53,944 bases of DNA from NCBI GenBank assembly GCA_905480015.1, contig CAJQOT010000002.1, forward strand, positions 1 through 53,944, given 5' to 3'. Positions 16,528-25,988 of this stretch are shown in pieces (the stretch's first letter is position 1; every line of letters starts with the position of its first letter). A program made the position numbers and the translations under genes. Source of the DNA: an uncultured Rickettsiales bacterium (GTDB lineage Bacteria; Pseudomonadota; Alphaproteobacteria; Rickettsiales; Deianiraeaceae). The notes under the pieces are model-generated. The model was given only the letters and a program-made list of their open reading frames with translations. It made no database searches and was not told where the DNA came from.

Positions 16528-17338
16528 GGTATGCTAAAAGTGAATCGTGATATATTTCGGAATACAAATGTGGTACATTAGAAAAATGCCTTATGAGTTT
16601 TGTGATATTAAAATGTTTTAATGTAAATATATCATTATTGCATTGGTTGATGCGATCGCATATAATGTATTGGTTTGGAATCGAAGAGGCGTACTTTCTG
16701 CGTAACTGCATTTTATGACTTATATCTCTTTCGTGAGTGATAGAAATCATCTTATTTGCAAATGTGTGTGCAATACTTTGGTGAGTTTTATCGTCAGTGA
16801 ACCTTGCCCCACCAAAAAGCACGATTTTATCAACTGGTATCTGCAATGAAGAAAGTTCAATTGCAAGTAGTGTGCCATAAACAGAAGCCGATCCAATAGC
16901 ATTAATTGTTACAACGCCTCTAGAAATATTCTGTATTATTCTCTCACGAATACCGCCGTACTGCCTACTATAAAATGAATTTATCATAAATGTAAATGGC
17001 GTGTGCTTTATCATTGTTTTTGCAACGGAATGGTATAGATCTTCTGCATTGTGTAGTGATATAATATTAACACTCTGAACGCCTGTAATAAGGTTGCTAA
17101 TAATTAAAACCCTTATACCCTCTTGGGTAAAAGTCATAAGTTTTACTTTAGATGTACTTTTGTCTGAAAATGTTGTATTAATAATTTTTTCTGACTGTGA
17201 CGCCAAGGCAAGGTAACGAAGGGAGTCACGAAGATATGTGGTGTTAATATTGCGAGGAATTTCTTTTATTTTGTATTCACGGTAAAATGCATTGGCATTT
17301 GCAACTATACAAAATAACAATAATAACCTTGTTATCAT
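16508..17338 (-). CDS. Secreted lipase-class-3-like protein
   Basis: The 276-residue product has a signal peptide (ITRLLLLFCIVANANA, cleavage near residue 17). In the middle, VVTINAIGSASVYGTLLAIELSS contains a serine in nucleophile-elbow position (S152, in GSASVYG; the usual elbow is GHSLGG), followed by IVLFGGARFTDD like the lipase-3 strand 'TFGSPRVGD', and by ISITHERDISHKM like the 'V..DPVP' region with a candidate Asp205. This arrangement suggests an alpha/beta-hydrolase of the lipase-3 family in the periplasm or outside. The altered elbow may mean low or changed activity. Its ATG overlaps the purA stop (ATGA). Confidence is moderate because the call rests on motif order. Confidence 0.5.
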   Translation of the reverse strand: MITRLLLLFCIVANANAFYREYKIKEIPRNINTTYLRDSLRYLALASQSEKIINTTFSDKSTSKVKLMTFTQEGIRVLIISNLITGVQSVNIISLHNAEDLYHSVAKTMIKHTPFTFMINSFYSRQYGGIRERIIQNISRGVVTINAIGSASVYGTLLAIELSSLQIPVDKIVLFGGARFTDDKTHQSIAHTFANKMISITHERDISHKMQLRRKYASSIPNQYIICDRINQCNNDIFTLKHFNITKLIRHFSNVPHLYSEIYHDSLLAYHEIYNN

Positions 17339-18582
17339 ATTTTATTGATAATGGAATTTCTATCTGGGCCGTTAGATATTAACTCTATTTTAATACCAAT
17401 ATAATTTTCAATATACTCAATGTATCTTTTGGCATTAGTTGGGAGGTCTTCATACATCCGTACACTTGCCGTAGAATTTTTCCAACCCTGCATTGTTATG
17501 TATATTGGTTTAATTTGTGACTGATCAAAGGTTGAAAGAGGAAATGTTTTGCCGAATCTTTCATACTCTATACATAATGGTATTGTTTCAAGGGTGTCAA
17601 GGACGTCGATTTTTGTTAAAACTATGTGCGTGACCCCAGAAACATCGCAAGCATACTTGAGTGCGACAAGATCCAGAGGTCCACACCTCCTTTTTCTTTG
17701 CGTCACCGTTCCAACTTCTTTACCTTGTGTTTGTAAATTTATGCCCAAAATATCAAGATCTTCCGTTGGAAATGGACCTTCTCCCACTCTAGTGGAGTAC
17801 GCTTTAGATATTCCATATATTTTTTTGTTTTGAATTTTCCCAAATCCTGAACCTGCATAACATTGCCCTGAAACAGTATTTGACGATGTTACAAATGGAT
17901 ATGTTCCAAAAGTTACATCTAGAAGTACACCTTGTGCACCCTCAAAAAGCACAGATTTCCCTGTGTTTTGATTCATAAATTCAATAGGATGTACAAGAAG
18001 ATTTTTTATTTTTGAATAAAAACTTTGTAGACTGCTTACAGTTTTAGTGATATCATTTTTTGTGTATTCAGACAAGTGCTTACTATGAAAATAAATATTT
18101 TCAATATTAGATTGTAGGCTTTCAGTGTGTGGAATATCACAAATGCGTATGCCTCTGCGGGCAACTTTATCTTGATATGCATAACCTATGCCACGCTTTG
18201 TGGTGCCAATTTTTCTACCACTTGAAAGCTCTTCTGTGTATGTATCGAGCTCTTTATGTAATTCTAAAATTATATGGGAATTTTCTGCAATTTTAAGATA
18301 TTCATGTGTAGGAAATCCTAAATCTTCTAAATATTGCATTTCCGCTAACAAAGCACTCGGCTCTATAACAACACCGGGACCAATGTATAAAACCCTTCCT
18401 GTAAAAATTCCAGATGGAACAAGAGATAGTTTATATTTTTTATCATCAAAAATAATTGTATGACCAGCATTATTACCACCCTGAAAACGAGAAACTATAT
18501 CATAATTTGTAGATAGATAGTCCACAATTTTACCCTTACCTTCATCTCCCCATTGAAGACCAACAACAATGTCCGATTGCAT
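17335..18582 (-). CDS. purA: Adenylosuccinate synthase
   Basis: PurA joins IMP and aspartate with GTP in AMP synthesis. The N-terminal GLQWGDEGKGKIVDYLS (P-loop-like, with catalytic Asp), GGNNAGHTI, TTKRGIGYAYQDK.ARRGIRICD, FEGAQGVLLDVTFGTYPFVTSSNT and the GTP-binding TKIDVLD are all intact. Length 415 aa is slightly short of 430 but complete. It heads the purA / lipase-like / lepB run. In the leader a TTGACA lies about 50 bases before the start on the minus strand, without a clear -10. Confidence 0.96.
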   Translation of the reverse strand: MQSDIVVGLQWGDEGKGKIVDYLSTNYDIVSRFQGGNNAGHTIIFDDKKYKLSLVPSGIFTGRVLYIGPGVVIEPSALLAEMQYLEDLGFPTHEYLKIAENSHIILELHKELDTYTEELSSGRKIGTTKRGIGYAYQDKVARRGIRICDIPHTESLQSNIENIYFHSKHLSEYTKNDITKTVSSLQSFYSKIKNLLVHPIEFMNQNTGKSVLFEGAQGVLLDVTFGTYPFVTSSNTVSGQCYAGSGFGKIQNKKIYGISKAYSTRVGEGPFPTEDLDILGINLQTQGKEVGTVTQRKRRCGPLDLVALKYACDVSGVTHIVLTKIDVLDTLETIPLCIEYERFGKTFPLSTFDQSQIKPIYITMQGWKNSTASVRMYEDLPTNAKRYIEYIENYIGIKIELISNGPDRNSIINKI

Positions 18583-18702
18583 ATCAGAATTTTACTTAAC
18601 AAACCACCTATCTTTTTGCGTTTAAAATAGAATTGTCAATGAAAATTTATTTACAATGATAAAGATTTTTCTAACTGGCACGATGGTACATCTTACCTTT
18701 GA

Positions 18703-18716
18703 GAACAAAATTGTTC
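18703..18716. repeat. Inverted repeat downstream of trpA
   Basis: GAACAA-AA-TTGTTC, 15 bases past the trpA stop and upstream of purA. It could form a small hairpin at the end of the trpA message, but no T tract follows, so function is uncertain. Confidence 0.3.
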
Positions 18717-18730
18717 ACAGAGGTGCAAAA

Positions 18731-19495
18731 CTATAATGCATTTTTAATTTCGTGAACAGATTTTACCAATTGTGTAATGCCACCTGCATGCATTTGTTGA
18801 ATAAAATGCGAACCAACTACCACGCCACTACAATGCTGGGAAACTTCTCGTGCAATGTGAGGAGATGATATACCGAAGCCAACAAACATTGGAATGGAAG
18901 GTTGCATTTGTTTAATATATGATTGTATTTTTTCTGTCATTGGAGTTGTTTGTCCTGTTACACCAAAGGAAGAAATAAGATACATAAAGCCTTTTGCTTT
19001 TTTTTGAATTTCATCAAACCTTGCTTTATCAGTTAAAAATGATACAATTTGTATAATATCTATGTTGTGTGCCTCTGCAAGTTTGTGCATTGTGGAAGAT
19101 TCCTCGATTGGTAAATCAACAATAATTAATCCGTCAACTCCATTTACACTACATTCTTTGACAAATTCTTCATCACCGAAAGAAAAGATAATATTGTAGT
19201 ATCCCATTAAAATAATAGGAGTGTCTATATTTTTTCTACGAAATTCGTGCACAATATGTAGGACATCTTGAATTTTTGTACCATTTTCTAAAGATACCTT
19301 TGCTGACAGCTGGATTGTTTGTCCATCTGCAGTTGGGTCTGAAAATGGAAAGCCGAGTTCAATCATATTCATTCCCGCTTCAACGCTTTTGTGCATCATT
19401 TGCAGAGTTATTTCCTTTGGGAACTCACCTACCATGAAATACCCTACAAGGTTTTTATTGTTTTTTTGTATTGTTTTTTTAATTATATTCATCAT
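18731..19495 (-). CDS. trpA: Tryptophan synthase alpha chain
   Basis: TrpA cleaves indole-3-glycerol phosphate and channels indole to TrpB. Barrel motifs are present: MIELGFPFSDPTADG with catalytic Glu (ELGFPFSDP), ILMGYYN, VDGLIIVDLPIEE with catalytic Asp, MYLISSFGVTGQ and FVGFGISSP. The frame is open 28 codons further upstream, but those residues look non-coding; I chose the double Met at 19495/19492 just before IIKKTIQ. Like trpC it stands alone; no trpB is seen. Length is 254 aa, close to normal (about 265). Confidence 0.92.
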   Translation of the reverse strand: MMNIIKKTIQKNNKNLVGYFMVGEFPKEITLQMMHKSVEAGMNMIELGFPFSDPTADGQTIQLSAKVSLENGTKIQDVLHIVHEFRRKNIDTPIILMGYYNIIFSFGDEEFVKECSVNGVDGLIIVDLPIEESSTMHKLAEAHNIDIIQIVSFLTDKARFDEIQKKAKGFMYLISSFGVTGQTTPMTEKIQSYIKQMQPSIPMFVGFGISSPHIAREVSQHCSGVVVGSHFIQQMHAGGITQLVKSVHEIKNAL

Positions 19496-19537
19496 GTGTT
19501 TCAAATCAACAAGGAATTTTGACATTGAAAAATAAAG

Positions 19538-20047
19538 ATGCAAGAAGGAAATACATTCATTCCATGGTATAATGATCAACTTGTGGACTTTCTCTCAGTT
19601 TACTTAAAAGAAGGTATGGAAGTATTTGAATATGGATGCGGATATTCAACGCTATTTTATGCTCAAAAAAGTTGCAATATTTGTGCGTCAGAAACTCGTC
19701 AAGAATGGGTTACAGAAATTAATACACTTGCACAAAAGAATAATTTAATTAATAATATTAATATTCAAATTATCCATCCCACTGAATTTCCACAGTCAAT
19801 TTTATGCAATAGAGTACAATATAATGTTATCGTTGTTGATTCAATTCGAAGGTTGGAATGCCTTAAATATGCCAAAAGTTCCTGTAATGGAATTATTATT
19901 CTTGATAATTCCGAAAGGGGGAACTTACAGCAAGCAGATTGCATTATGCAAGGCTTTCAATGTAAAGTTTTTGAAGGGCGTGGTGTAAATAGAGAGGGTA
20001 CTAGCCAAGCAAAAGTTTACACTGCCACTGAAATACATTGCTTATAG
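19538..20047 (+). CDS. Small SAM-dependent methyltransferase-like protein
   Basis: The 169-residue product has a Rossmann-type motif I, VFEYGCGYSTLFYA (about residues 30-43), a following acidic position SETRQEW, and a later VIVVDSIRRLECLKYA...GIIILDNSER, in the place where motif-IV Asp normally sits. This resembles small class-I methyltransferases annotated as FkbM-like or unknown in polysaccharide and natural-product loci. It lacks a signal peptide, so it would be cytoplasmic. It lies 42 bases from the divergent trpA start and before convergent ruvB. Substrate unknown. Confidence 0.55.
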   Translation: MQEGNTFIPWYNDQLVDFLSVYLKEGMEVFEYGCGYSTLFYAQKSCNICASETRQEWVTEINTLAQKNNLINNINIQIIHPTEFPQSILCNRVQYNVIVVDSIRRLECLKYAKSSCNGIIILDNSERGNLQQADCIMQGFQCKVFEGRGVNREGTSQAKVYTATEIHCL

Positions 20048-20122
20048 TTATTGACAAAAAATGACCAGCATTGCAAAATTTCTTTTAATGTGTCGTTGAT
20101 TGAAGATAAAACACTGCTGATA

Positions 20123-21112
20123 TCACGATGAATGCTTTCCAATGTGTTCTACACCTTTTTTAGTGAGAATCCTCCCTCTTGATGTGCGTTGAAGGAAGCC
20201 AACTTGCATAAGGTATGGTTCAATAATATCTTCAATTGAACCTCTATCTTCGCTAAGTCCTGCTGATATTGTTTCAATTCCAACTGGCCCACCTGCGTAA
20301 TTTATTGCAATATAATGAAGGTATCGAATGTCGTTTGAATCAAGGCCTACGGCATCAATATTGAGTATGTTTAGTGCTTGTCGTGCGGCGGTAATATCAA
20401 GAATTCCGTTGTTTTTAATGTCTGCATAATCACGAACGCGGCGAAGCAAACGAAGTGCAATGCGGGGTGTTCCTCTGGAACGTAGTGCAATTTCATATGC
20501 TGCGTCATTGTGAACATTAAACATCATTTTATCTGAAGCGTGGAATATAACTTTTATAAGTTCATCCACAGTGTAAAACTCTAAATGGCATATAATACCA
20601 AACCTTGAACGCAGTGGGGTTGAAAGCAAGCCAAATCGTGTTGTTGCACCAATGAGGGTAAAGGGTGGGATATTGATTTTAATTGATTTTGCCGATGGCC
20701 CTTCGCCTATTAGAATGTCAACGACATTGTCCTCCATAGCAGAATAAAGCATTTCTTCAACAGAAATATTAAGGCGATGAATTTCGTCAATGAAGAAGAC
20801 ATCATTCTTTTGAACGTTTGTGAGCATAGAGGCAAGGTCCCCAGCTTTTGTAATAATTGGACCCGATGTAGATTTAAAATTTGCTCCAAGCTCCTTTGCT
20901 ATAATAGACGATAATGTTGTTTTTCCAAGCCCAGGTGGGCCATAAAATAAAGTATGATCCATTGCATCTCCTCTTTTTTTGCTTGCTTGAATAGAAATAG
21001 ATAGTTGGTTTTTAATGTGTTCTTGTCCTGTAAATTCATTTAACAATTCTGGGCGAATCGAATTGGGTCCGTGGTCTTCTTCAAGGGGTTTGGGCTGTGT
21101 AATGTGATGCAT
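20123..21112 (-). CDS. ruvB: Holliday junction branch migration ATPase RuvB
   Basis: RuvB is the hexameric motor that drives branch migration with RuvA. Walker [10 protein letters not shown] (residues 58-66), Walker [10 protein letters not shown], sensor 1 [20 protein letters not shown] and the arginine-finger region are all present; the C-terminal winged-helix ends with [14 protein letters not shown]. Length 329 aa is normal. ruvA and ruvC are not beside it. Confidence 0.97.
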   Translation of the reverse strand: MHHITQPKPLEEDHGPNSIRPELLNEFTGQEHIKNQLSISIQASKKRGDAMDHTLFYGPPGLGKTTLSSIIAKELGANFKSTSGPIITKAGDLASMLTNVQKNDVFFIDEIHRLNISVEEMLYSAMEDNVVDILIGEGPSAKSIKINIPPFTLIGATTRFGLLSTPLRSRFGIICHLEFYTVDELIKVIFHASDKMMFNVHNDAAYEIALRSRGTPRIALRLLRRVRDYADIKNNGILDITAARQALNILNIDAVGLDSNDIRYLHYIAINYAGGPVGIETISAGLSEDRGSIEDIIEPYLMQVGFLQRTSRGRILTKKGVEHIGKHSS

Positions 21113-21231
21113 TTTTCTTGAAAATAGTATATATTATATCAACAGTCAAGAGTAAAGTGATAAGATAGAAAAAAAGTCTTGTATAATTGAAGAATTGATA
21201 TTAGCGTGTACAAATATATTGTAATCATAGT

Positions 21232-21870
21232 ATGAACAAATTTCTTTCTGTTGTATGTGCGTCCTTGTTAACATTGACATTACCATTCATTGCGTTTGCA
21301 CAAGATGGCTATTTTGCCTCATTTTATACGGGTGCAAATTTATCTGATTCAAAAATCACAGTCAAAAATAATGCCAACAACTCTTTTACAAGTGTGCCAC
21401 TTAAGGTGTCACCAATGGTTGGTTTGTCGTATCAATATAGTCGCCGTAGTTTAAGTTTTGGAATCTCCTACGAGGGTAGATTTTCTAAATTTTCACAATC
21501 ATTGAATGTTGATGATAGGGTAATATCTAATATTGGTCTTGTTACAGCTTCGTACACTGTAAACCACAATGGATTATTTCAGCCATATATTGGCGTTGGT
21601 GCAGGTATTGGAAGTTTAAAAATGAAGATTTCTAATATTCACAGCAGAACTTTTGCATCGTTTGCCTATCAAGGTATGGCGGGTTTTAAAATCAAGGTAA
21701 GCAATAAATTGTATATTTTTACAGATGCAAGGTTAACAGACATTACAAGAAGAAAATATAGAGGTGGAAACACTTCGGATCGTGCAGGTGCGAGATATCT
21801 TACGGCAGCAATTGGTTTTTCATACTTTATTGGCAAATATAACGATGCCTACGGCTCTGCATCAAGGTAA
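21232..21870 (+). CDS. Small outer-membrane beta-barrel protein (opacity/OmpA-barrel-like)
   Basis: The 212-residue product has a clear signal peptide ending in AFA-QDG near residue 24. The mature part is a series of alternating hydrophobic/polar strands (FASFYTGANLS, PMVGLSYQYSRR, LSFGISYEGRF, PYIGVGAGIGSLKM, FAYQGMAGFKI, YLTAAIGFSYFI), the pattern of an eight-stranded surface barrel such as the Opa/OmpA/P44 families seen across Rickettsiales. PYIGVGAG is characteristic. It probably exposes loops at the cell surface. It stands alone; a TATAAT at 21182-21187 may be its -10, with no good -35. Confidence 0.75.
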   Translation: MNKFLSVVCASLLTLTLPFIAFAQDGYFASFYTGANLSDSKITVKNNANNSFTSVPLKVSPMVGLSYQYSRRSLSFGISYEGRFSKFSQSLNVDDRVISNIGLVTASYTVNHNGLFQPYIGVGAGIGSLKMKISNIHSRTFASFAYQGMAGFKIKVSNKLYIFTDARLTDITRRKYRGGNTSDRAGARYLTAAIGFSYFIGKYNDAYGSASR

Positions 21871-22099
21871 TAAACATCCACAATATATTCAAAGAATACT
21901 ATATGGACTATTATTTTTTATTATGATGGCTGGGTAGGTATTTTTAATAGTGTTTATCTGGATACTTCCACAGTTAGAAGAGGCATGAACTTGATATTAT
22001 TTTAATAAAAATTCAAGGCATAATTAACTTACAGTATATATTAACAATTGATTAATTAATATATTCAATTACCATACACTACAATACTTTGCTATAAAA

Positions 22100-24079
22100 A
22101 TGAATTTTAAATTAATTACCGATAAAAAACCCGCAGGCTCGCAACCGCAGGCAATTAAAGAATTAATATCACGAATTAAATCTGGAGACCGCTCCCAAAC
22201 TCTTCTAGGAATTACTGGATCAGGGAAAACATTTACCATAGCAAATGTCATTCAAGAGCTTCAACGCCCAGCGATGATTATGGTTCATAACAAAACGCTT
22301 GCAGCACAACTTTACGCAGAAATGAAGGATCTTTTTCCAGAAAATGCAGTAGAGTATTTTGTTTCCTATTATGATTACTACCAGCCCGAAAGCTATCTTC
22401 CTAAAAGGGACGTATACATTGAAAAAGATTCTTCAATCAATGAACAACTAGACATGATGCGTCACCGTGCAACAATTAATGCTTTAGAACGAAGAGACAC
22501 CATTGTTATCTCTTCTGTTTCATGTATTTATGGTATTGGTAACCGCAAAAACTACACAAGCATGCGTATGGAAATTAAAGTTGGCGATAACATCAAAATG
22601 CAAGATTTAGCAGATATCTTTATTAAGTTACAATACGAAAGAAATGATATAACGGTTGATAGGGGTAAATTTCAAATTAAAGGTGATACTGTAGAAATCT
22701 TTCCGTGTCACCTTGAAAATACCGGAGTTAGGATTGAATTTTTTGGCTCAGATATTGAAAATATTACCACATTTAATGCTGTAACAAGGCAAAAATATGA
22801 TGTTTTAACCAAAGTGATTATTTACCCAAACAAACTTTTTGCGACACCGAAAGATGTAATTATAAAGGCCATTAAACACATTGAAAAAGACCTCAACATT
22901 GAGACAAAAGCTTTAATTGAGCAAGGTCAGTCCATGGAAGCAAGCCGTCTTCGCCAAAGAACGGAATATGATTTAGAAATGCTTGTAACAACTGGTATGT
23001 GCAAAGGTATTGAAAATTATTCTCGATATATTGATGGAAGGAAAGTTGGAGAACCACCGGCAACATTGTTTTCATATATGTCTGAAGATGCCCTGCTGTT
23101 TGTTGATGAAAGTCATATAACAACACCTCAAATTGGAGCAATGTACGAGGGAGATAAGTCACGCAAAAATAACCTTGTACAACATGGCTTTAGAATGCGT
23201 TCCGCATACGATAATCGCCCATTAAAATTTGATGAATGGAACTCCAATCGCCCACAAACAGTTTTTGTTTCAGCTACACCTTCAGAATTTGAAATTACCC
23301 AATCTGGTGGAGTGGTAGTAGAGCAGCTAATTCGCCCTACTGGGTTACTTGATCCAATTGTGGAAATTTTTCCATCATCAACGCAAATTGAACATTTTGT
23401 TAAAGAGGCTAAAAGTATCATTGCGAAGGGTGGAAAGATTTTGGCTCTAACATTGACAAAAAAATTCAGCGAAAAATTAACAGACTATCTTTTGGACAAA
23501 GGATTTAAAACATCTTACTTACATTCAGAAATTAAAACCATCGAAAGGGTACAAATTATTAACTCTTTACGCAAAGGGGAAATTGATATTATTGTAGGAA
23601 TAAACTTGCTTAGAGAGGGAATTGATATTCCAGAATGCACACTTGTGGCAATTTTAGATGCCGATAAAGAAGGGTTTTTAAGAAATGAAACCTCATTAAT
23701 TCAAATGATTGGACGCGCAGCTAGGAACAAAAATGGCGAAGTAATTCTTTATGCTGATAAAATCACAAAATCCATTACAAATGCAGTGGAAGTTACCAAG
23801 GCACGCAGACAAATGCAAACTGAATACAACCAACAGCATAATATTACCCCACAAACTGTAAAGAAAGAAATTAAGACGATGATTGATGTTGTAATGGGAG
23901 GCGATGATAAAGAAATTTTTGATATATCAAAACTTGCAAACATGACACCAAAGCAAGTCAGAAAACTTCTAGCAGACTTAAAAAAACAAATGAAGCACGC
24001 AGCAAAAGATTGGGAATTTGAACGAGCGGAAGAATTACGATTGCAAATTAAAGCAATTAATGCGGAAATGGCGGAATAA
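22100..24079 (+). CDS. uvrB: UvrABC system protein B
   Basis: UvrB is the damage-verifying helicase-like subunit of nucleotide excision repair. Walker A GITGSGKT (residues 37-44), the beta-hairpin YYDYYQPESYLP, DESH, SATPSEFE, NLLREGIDIPE and QMIGRAARN are intact, and the C-terminal UVR domain (DWEFERAEELR) that binds UvrC is present. Length 659 aa is normal. It overlaps the convergent thiD-like gene by 23 bases at the 3' end. The 229-base gap upstream (21871-22099) is AT-rich and holds no gene I can support. Confidence 0.97.
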   Translation: MNFKLITDKKPAGSQPQAIKELISRIKSGDRSQTLLGITGSGKTFTIANVIQELQRPAMIMVHNKTLAAQLYAEMKDLFPENAVEYFVSYYDYYQPESYLPKRDVYIEKDSSINEQLDMMRHRATINALERRDTIVISSVSCIYGIGNRKNYTSMRMEIKVGDNIKMQDLADIFIKLQYERNDITVDRGKFQIKGDTVEIFPCHLENTGVRIEFFGSDIENITTFNAVTRQKYDVLTKVIIYPNKLFATPKDVIIKAIKHIEKDLNIETKALIEQGQSMEASRLRQRTEYDLEMLVTTGMCKGIENYSRYIDGRKVGEPPATLFSYMSEDALLFVDESHITTPQIGAMYEGDKSRKNNLVQHGFRMRSAYDNRPLKFDEWNSNRPQTVFVSATPSEFEITQSGGVVVEQLIRPTGLLDPIVEIFPSSTQIEHFVKEAKSIIAKGGKILALTLTKKFSEKLTDYLLDKGFKTSYLHSEIKTIERVQIINSLRKGEIDIIVGINLLREGIDIPECTLVAILDADKEGFLRNETSLIQMIGRAARNKNGEVILYADKITKSITNAVEVTKARRQMQTEYNQQHNITPQTVKKEIKTMIDVVMGGDDKEIFDISKLANMTPKQVRKLLADLKKQMKHAAKDWEFERAEELRLQIKAINAEMAE

Positions 24080-24836
24080 AGTTCATAACTCTTGTTCGCT
24101 CATCAACCTTGATTGAATTTTTAATGCCAGAAAGAATAAATTCTTTTGCACATCTAATTGCCTCGTCTAATAGTAAACCCCTTGCAAGATAACATGCAAT
24201 AGCCGTTGCAAAGCCACACCCCGTCCCTCTGATATTTTCTGAAAAATTAATACGCGATGTAGTATATTTTTTGTTTTCATTGTGTGTAAATAGTGTATCT
24301 GTGCATTCGTCACCATTGGAATGCCCACCCTTCACAAGAACTGCCTTACATCCTGTGTATAAAATGCCATCTATACCCCCAAATAGCCTCATTTCATCTG
24401 TATTAGGGGTTAGCAAATCAACAATGGGCAGAAGATATTCCTTAAAAGCTGAAATATAACTTGTAATATCATCGACTAATTGTTTGCCAGAAGATGAAAC
24501 AATGGGCGTGTCTGCAATTATAGTTACATTATTTTGAGATTTTAAAAATTTTGAAATTGTTACAATTGCTTCTTTATTTTGAAGGAGACCAATTTTAATT
24601 GTTTTTGGAAAATGTTTAACATTGCGTAATTGCAATAATATTTCTTCTTCCGAAAAAGCAATGGTTCTCTCTAGTGAATGATGACGCTGAATAGAAAATG
24701 CAGGCAAAATGCACAAAGGCTGACAACCTAGTATTGTAGTGATGTGTGAGTCAAGAAGTATGCCAGCTGAAGCGGTAGCATCAAACCCAGATATTACTGC
24801 AACTTCACACGACGCTTTAGATTGCAGTGGTATCAT
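24057..24836 (-). CDS. thiD: Hydroxymethylpyrimidine/phosphomethylpyrimidine kinase
   Basis: This ribokinase-fold enzyme (259 aa) has ISGFDATASAGILLD near the start (family GxDSSGGAGIQAD), KIGLLQN (KIGML), DTPIVSSSG (usually DPVMVATSG), LTPNTDEM, VLVKGGH and the anion-hole RGTGCGFATAIACYLA with catalytic Asp replaced in order as GTGC..A. The match to ThiD is good, but substitutions at the HMP site (FDATASAG for TDPSGGAG; DTPIV for DPVMV) mean the substrate could differ, for instance pyridoxal. It sits next to the pilin gene without a gap. Confidence 0.78.
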   Translation of the reverse strand: MIPLQSKASCEVAVISGFDATASAGILLDSHITTILGCQPLCILPAFSIQRHHSLERTIAFSEEEILLQLRNVKHFPKTIKIGLLQNKEAIVTISKFLKSQNNVTIIADTPIVSSSGKQLVDDITSYISAFKEYLLPIVDLLTPNTDEMRLFGGIDGILYTGCKAVLVKGGHSNGDECTDTLFTHNENKKYTTSRINFSENIRGTGCGFATAIACYLARGLLLDEAIRCAKEFILSGIKNSIKVDERTRVMNFIPPFPH

Positions 24837-25712
24837 TTATGTGACTTTACTGGAATTTAGATGTTTACAATCTGTAAATTTCCCAAGAGTCTCCTTGTGT
24901 CCAGTGGTCTTTCCACCTGTGCAAGCGTTTTTACATAGAAAATAATCATTTTGAACGGTGTTTGGAAAGTCGACACATGGAGGCATACTCAGATAAATAC
25001 ATGTTTGTTTTGCATTTTCATCAGACATTCTTTTATCCCACATCTCTTGCGTACATGCATGTTTAATAGCTCTAATATCGCTAGGGTTAGTACCTGATGG
25101 AAGGTAGATGTTTGTACCAGTTGTACCAGTTAATTTCTCATCTAATGCATAATGTGTTCCATTGGGTGGTGCACACTGTATCCTTTTGCAATCCAAAGGG
25201 TTTGGACATAACTCACCTTGTGATAACGTATTAAATATTAATGTGGTATTTTTTACAGAATTGACTGTTACGTAGCAACCCTCGGTAGTAAGGGCATCGT
25301 AACTTACTGGTGCAGAGCAGAAACCATCAGTTTGCCCTGATATTCTTTTGACAATGGTCGTTGACCCCTTAATGATACCAATACCTAAAACGACGGACAT
25401 TATCATACCCCATGATATTTTACCAAGGAAGAAAGCGATGCCTATCATTACTATTGCAAAAATAGCAAAAACATTTGCAAGTTTGCTATCAAAGTATTCA
25501 ACTGTTTTACACATTACTACTTGTGGGCCAGTCATTACACACACTCCATTACCTTGACCAACGGCACCAGAACATACAAGACCATCGGAGCATGGGACAT
25601 TGACATTGCATACTTCTACGTTCTGCCCTATGTTAGCAGAAGACGTTGTTGTAACGCATAAAAATAAAAAAAGCGTGAGGATTTTCGTAATAACCCTTGA
25701 CAAACCCTGCAT
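24837..25712 (-). CDS. VirB2/TrbC-like type IV secretion pilin with cysteine-rich flanks
   Basis: The 291-residue product has a signal peptide (about 1-26, ending SSA-NIG). Residues 35-68 form a small cysteine-rich module (VCNVNVPCSDGLVCSGAVG..NGVCV). Residues 79-120 carry two hydrophobic helices split by a GKISW turn, VFAIFAIVMIGIAFFLGKIS then WGMIMSVVLGIGIIKGST, the layout of VirB2/TrbC pilins. A further 160 residues with about ten cysteines follow. Normal VirB2 is only about 100 aa. The core would sit in the inner membrane and be extracted into a pilus; the flanks probably fold with disulphides outside the cytoplasm. No other vir genes adjoin. Confidence 0.6.
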   Translation of the reverse strand: MQGLSRVITKILTLFLFLCVTTTSSANIGQNVEVCNVNVPCSDGLVCSGAVGQGNGVCVMTGPQVVMCKTVEYFDSKLANVFAIFAIVMIGIAFFLGKISWGMIMSVVLGIGIIKGSTTIVKRISGQTDGFCSAPVSYDALTTEGCYVTVNSVKNTTLIFNTLSQGELCPNPLDCKRIQCAPPNGTHYALDEKLTGTTGTNIYLPSGTNPSDIRAIKHACTQEMWDKRMSDENAKQTCIYLSMPPCVDFPNTVQNDYFLCKNACTGGKTTGHKETLGKFTDCKHLNSSKVT

Positions 25713-25763
25713 AAATAATAAAAGAGTAGTTATAGATTTATAATTTCTTTTACAAAAGGATAA

Positions 25764-25988
25764 ATGTCAATTAAAAAATCAGAGTTTGAAATTTTACTTA
25801 CAAAACAATTTCCACATAGCACCTTCGAAGTAACCGATACTTCAGGAGACGAAGACCATTACCGCGTCAAAATTACATCTCCAGAATTTACAAAAATGAC
25901 AAGAATTCAAAAACATAGACTTGTAAACACTAGATTAAAAGACTACATTGGGACAAAAATTCATGCAGTAGAATTTATTATAAGCTAA
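25764..25988 (+). CDS. BolA family protein
   Basis: A 74-residue BolA/IbaG-like protein: DEDHYRVKITSPEFTKMTRIQKHRLVNTRLKDYIG contains the family's helix-turn region, in which H.....V.S..F.G.....RH..V is the pattern. BolA proteins work with monothiol glutaredoxins in iron-sulphur and redox regulation. The invariant His of the RH motif is present (QKHRLV). It overlaps the convergent nadE by 11 bases. Confidence 0.8.
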   Translation: MSIKKSEFEILLTKQFPHSTFEVTDTSGDEDHYRVKITSPEFTKMTRIQKHRLVNTRLKDYIGTKIHAVEFIIS

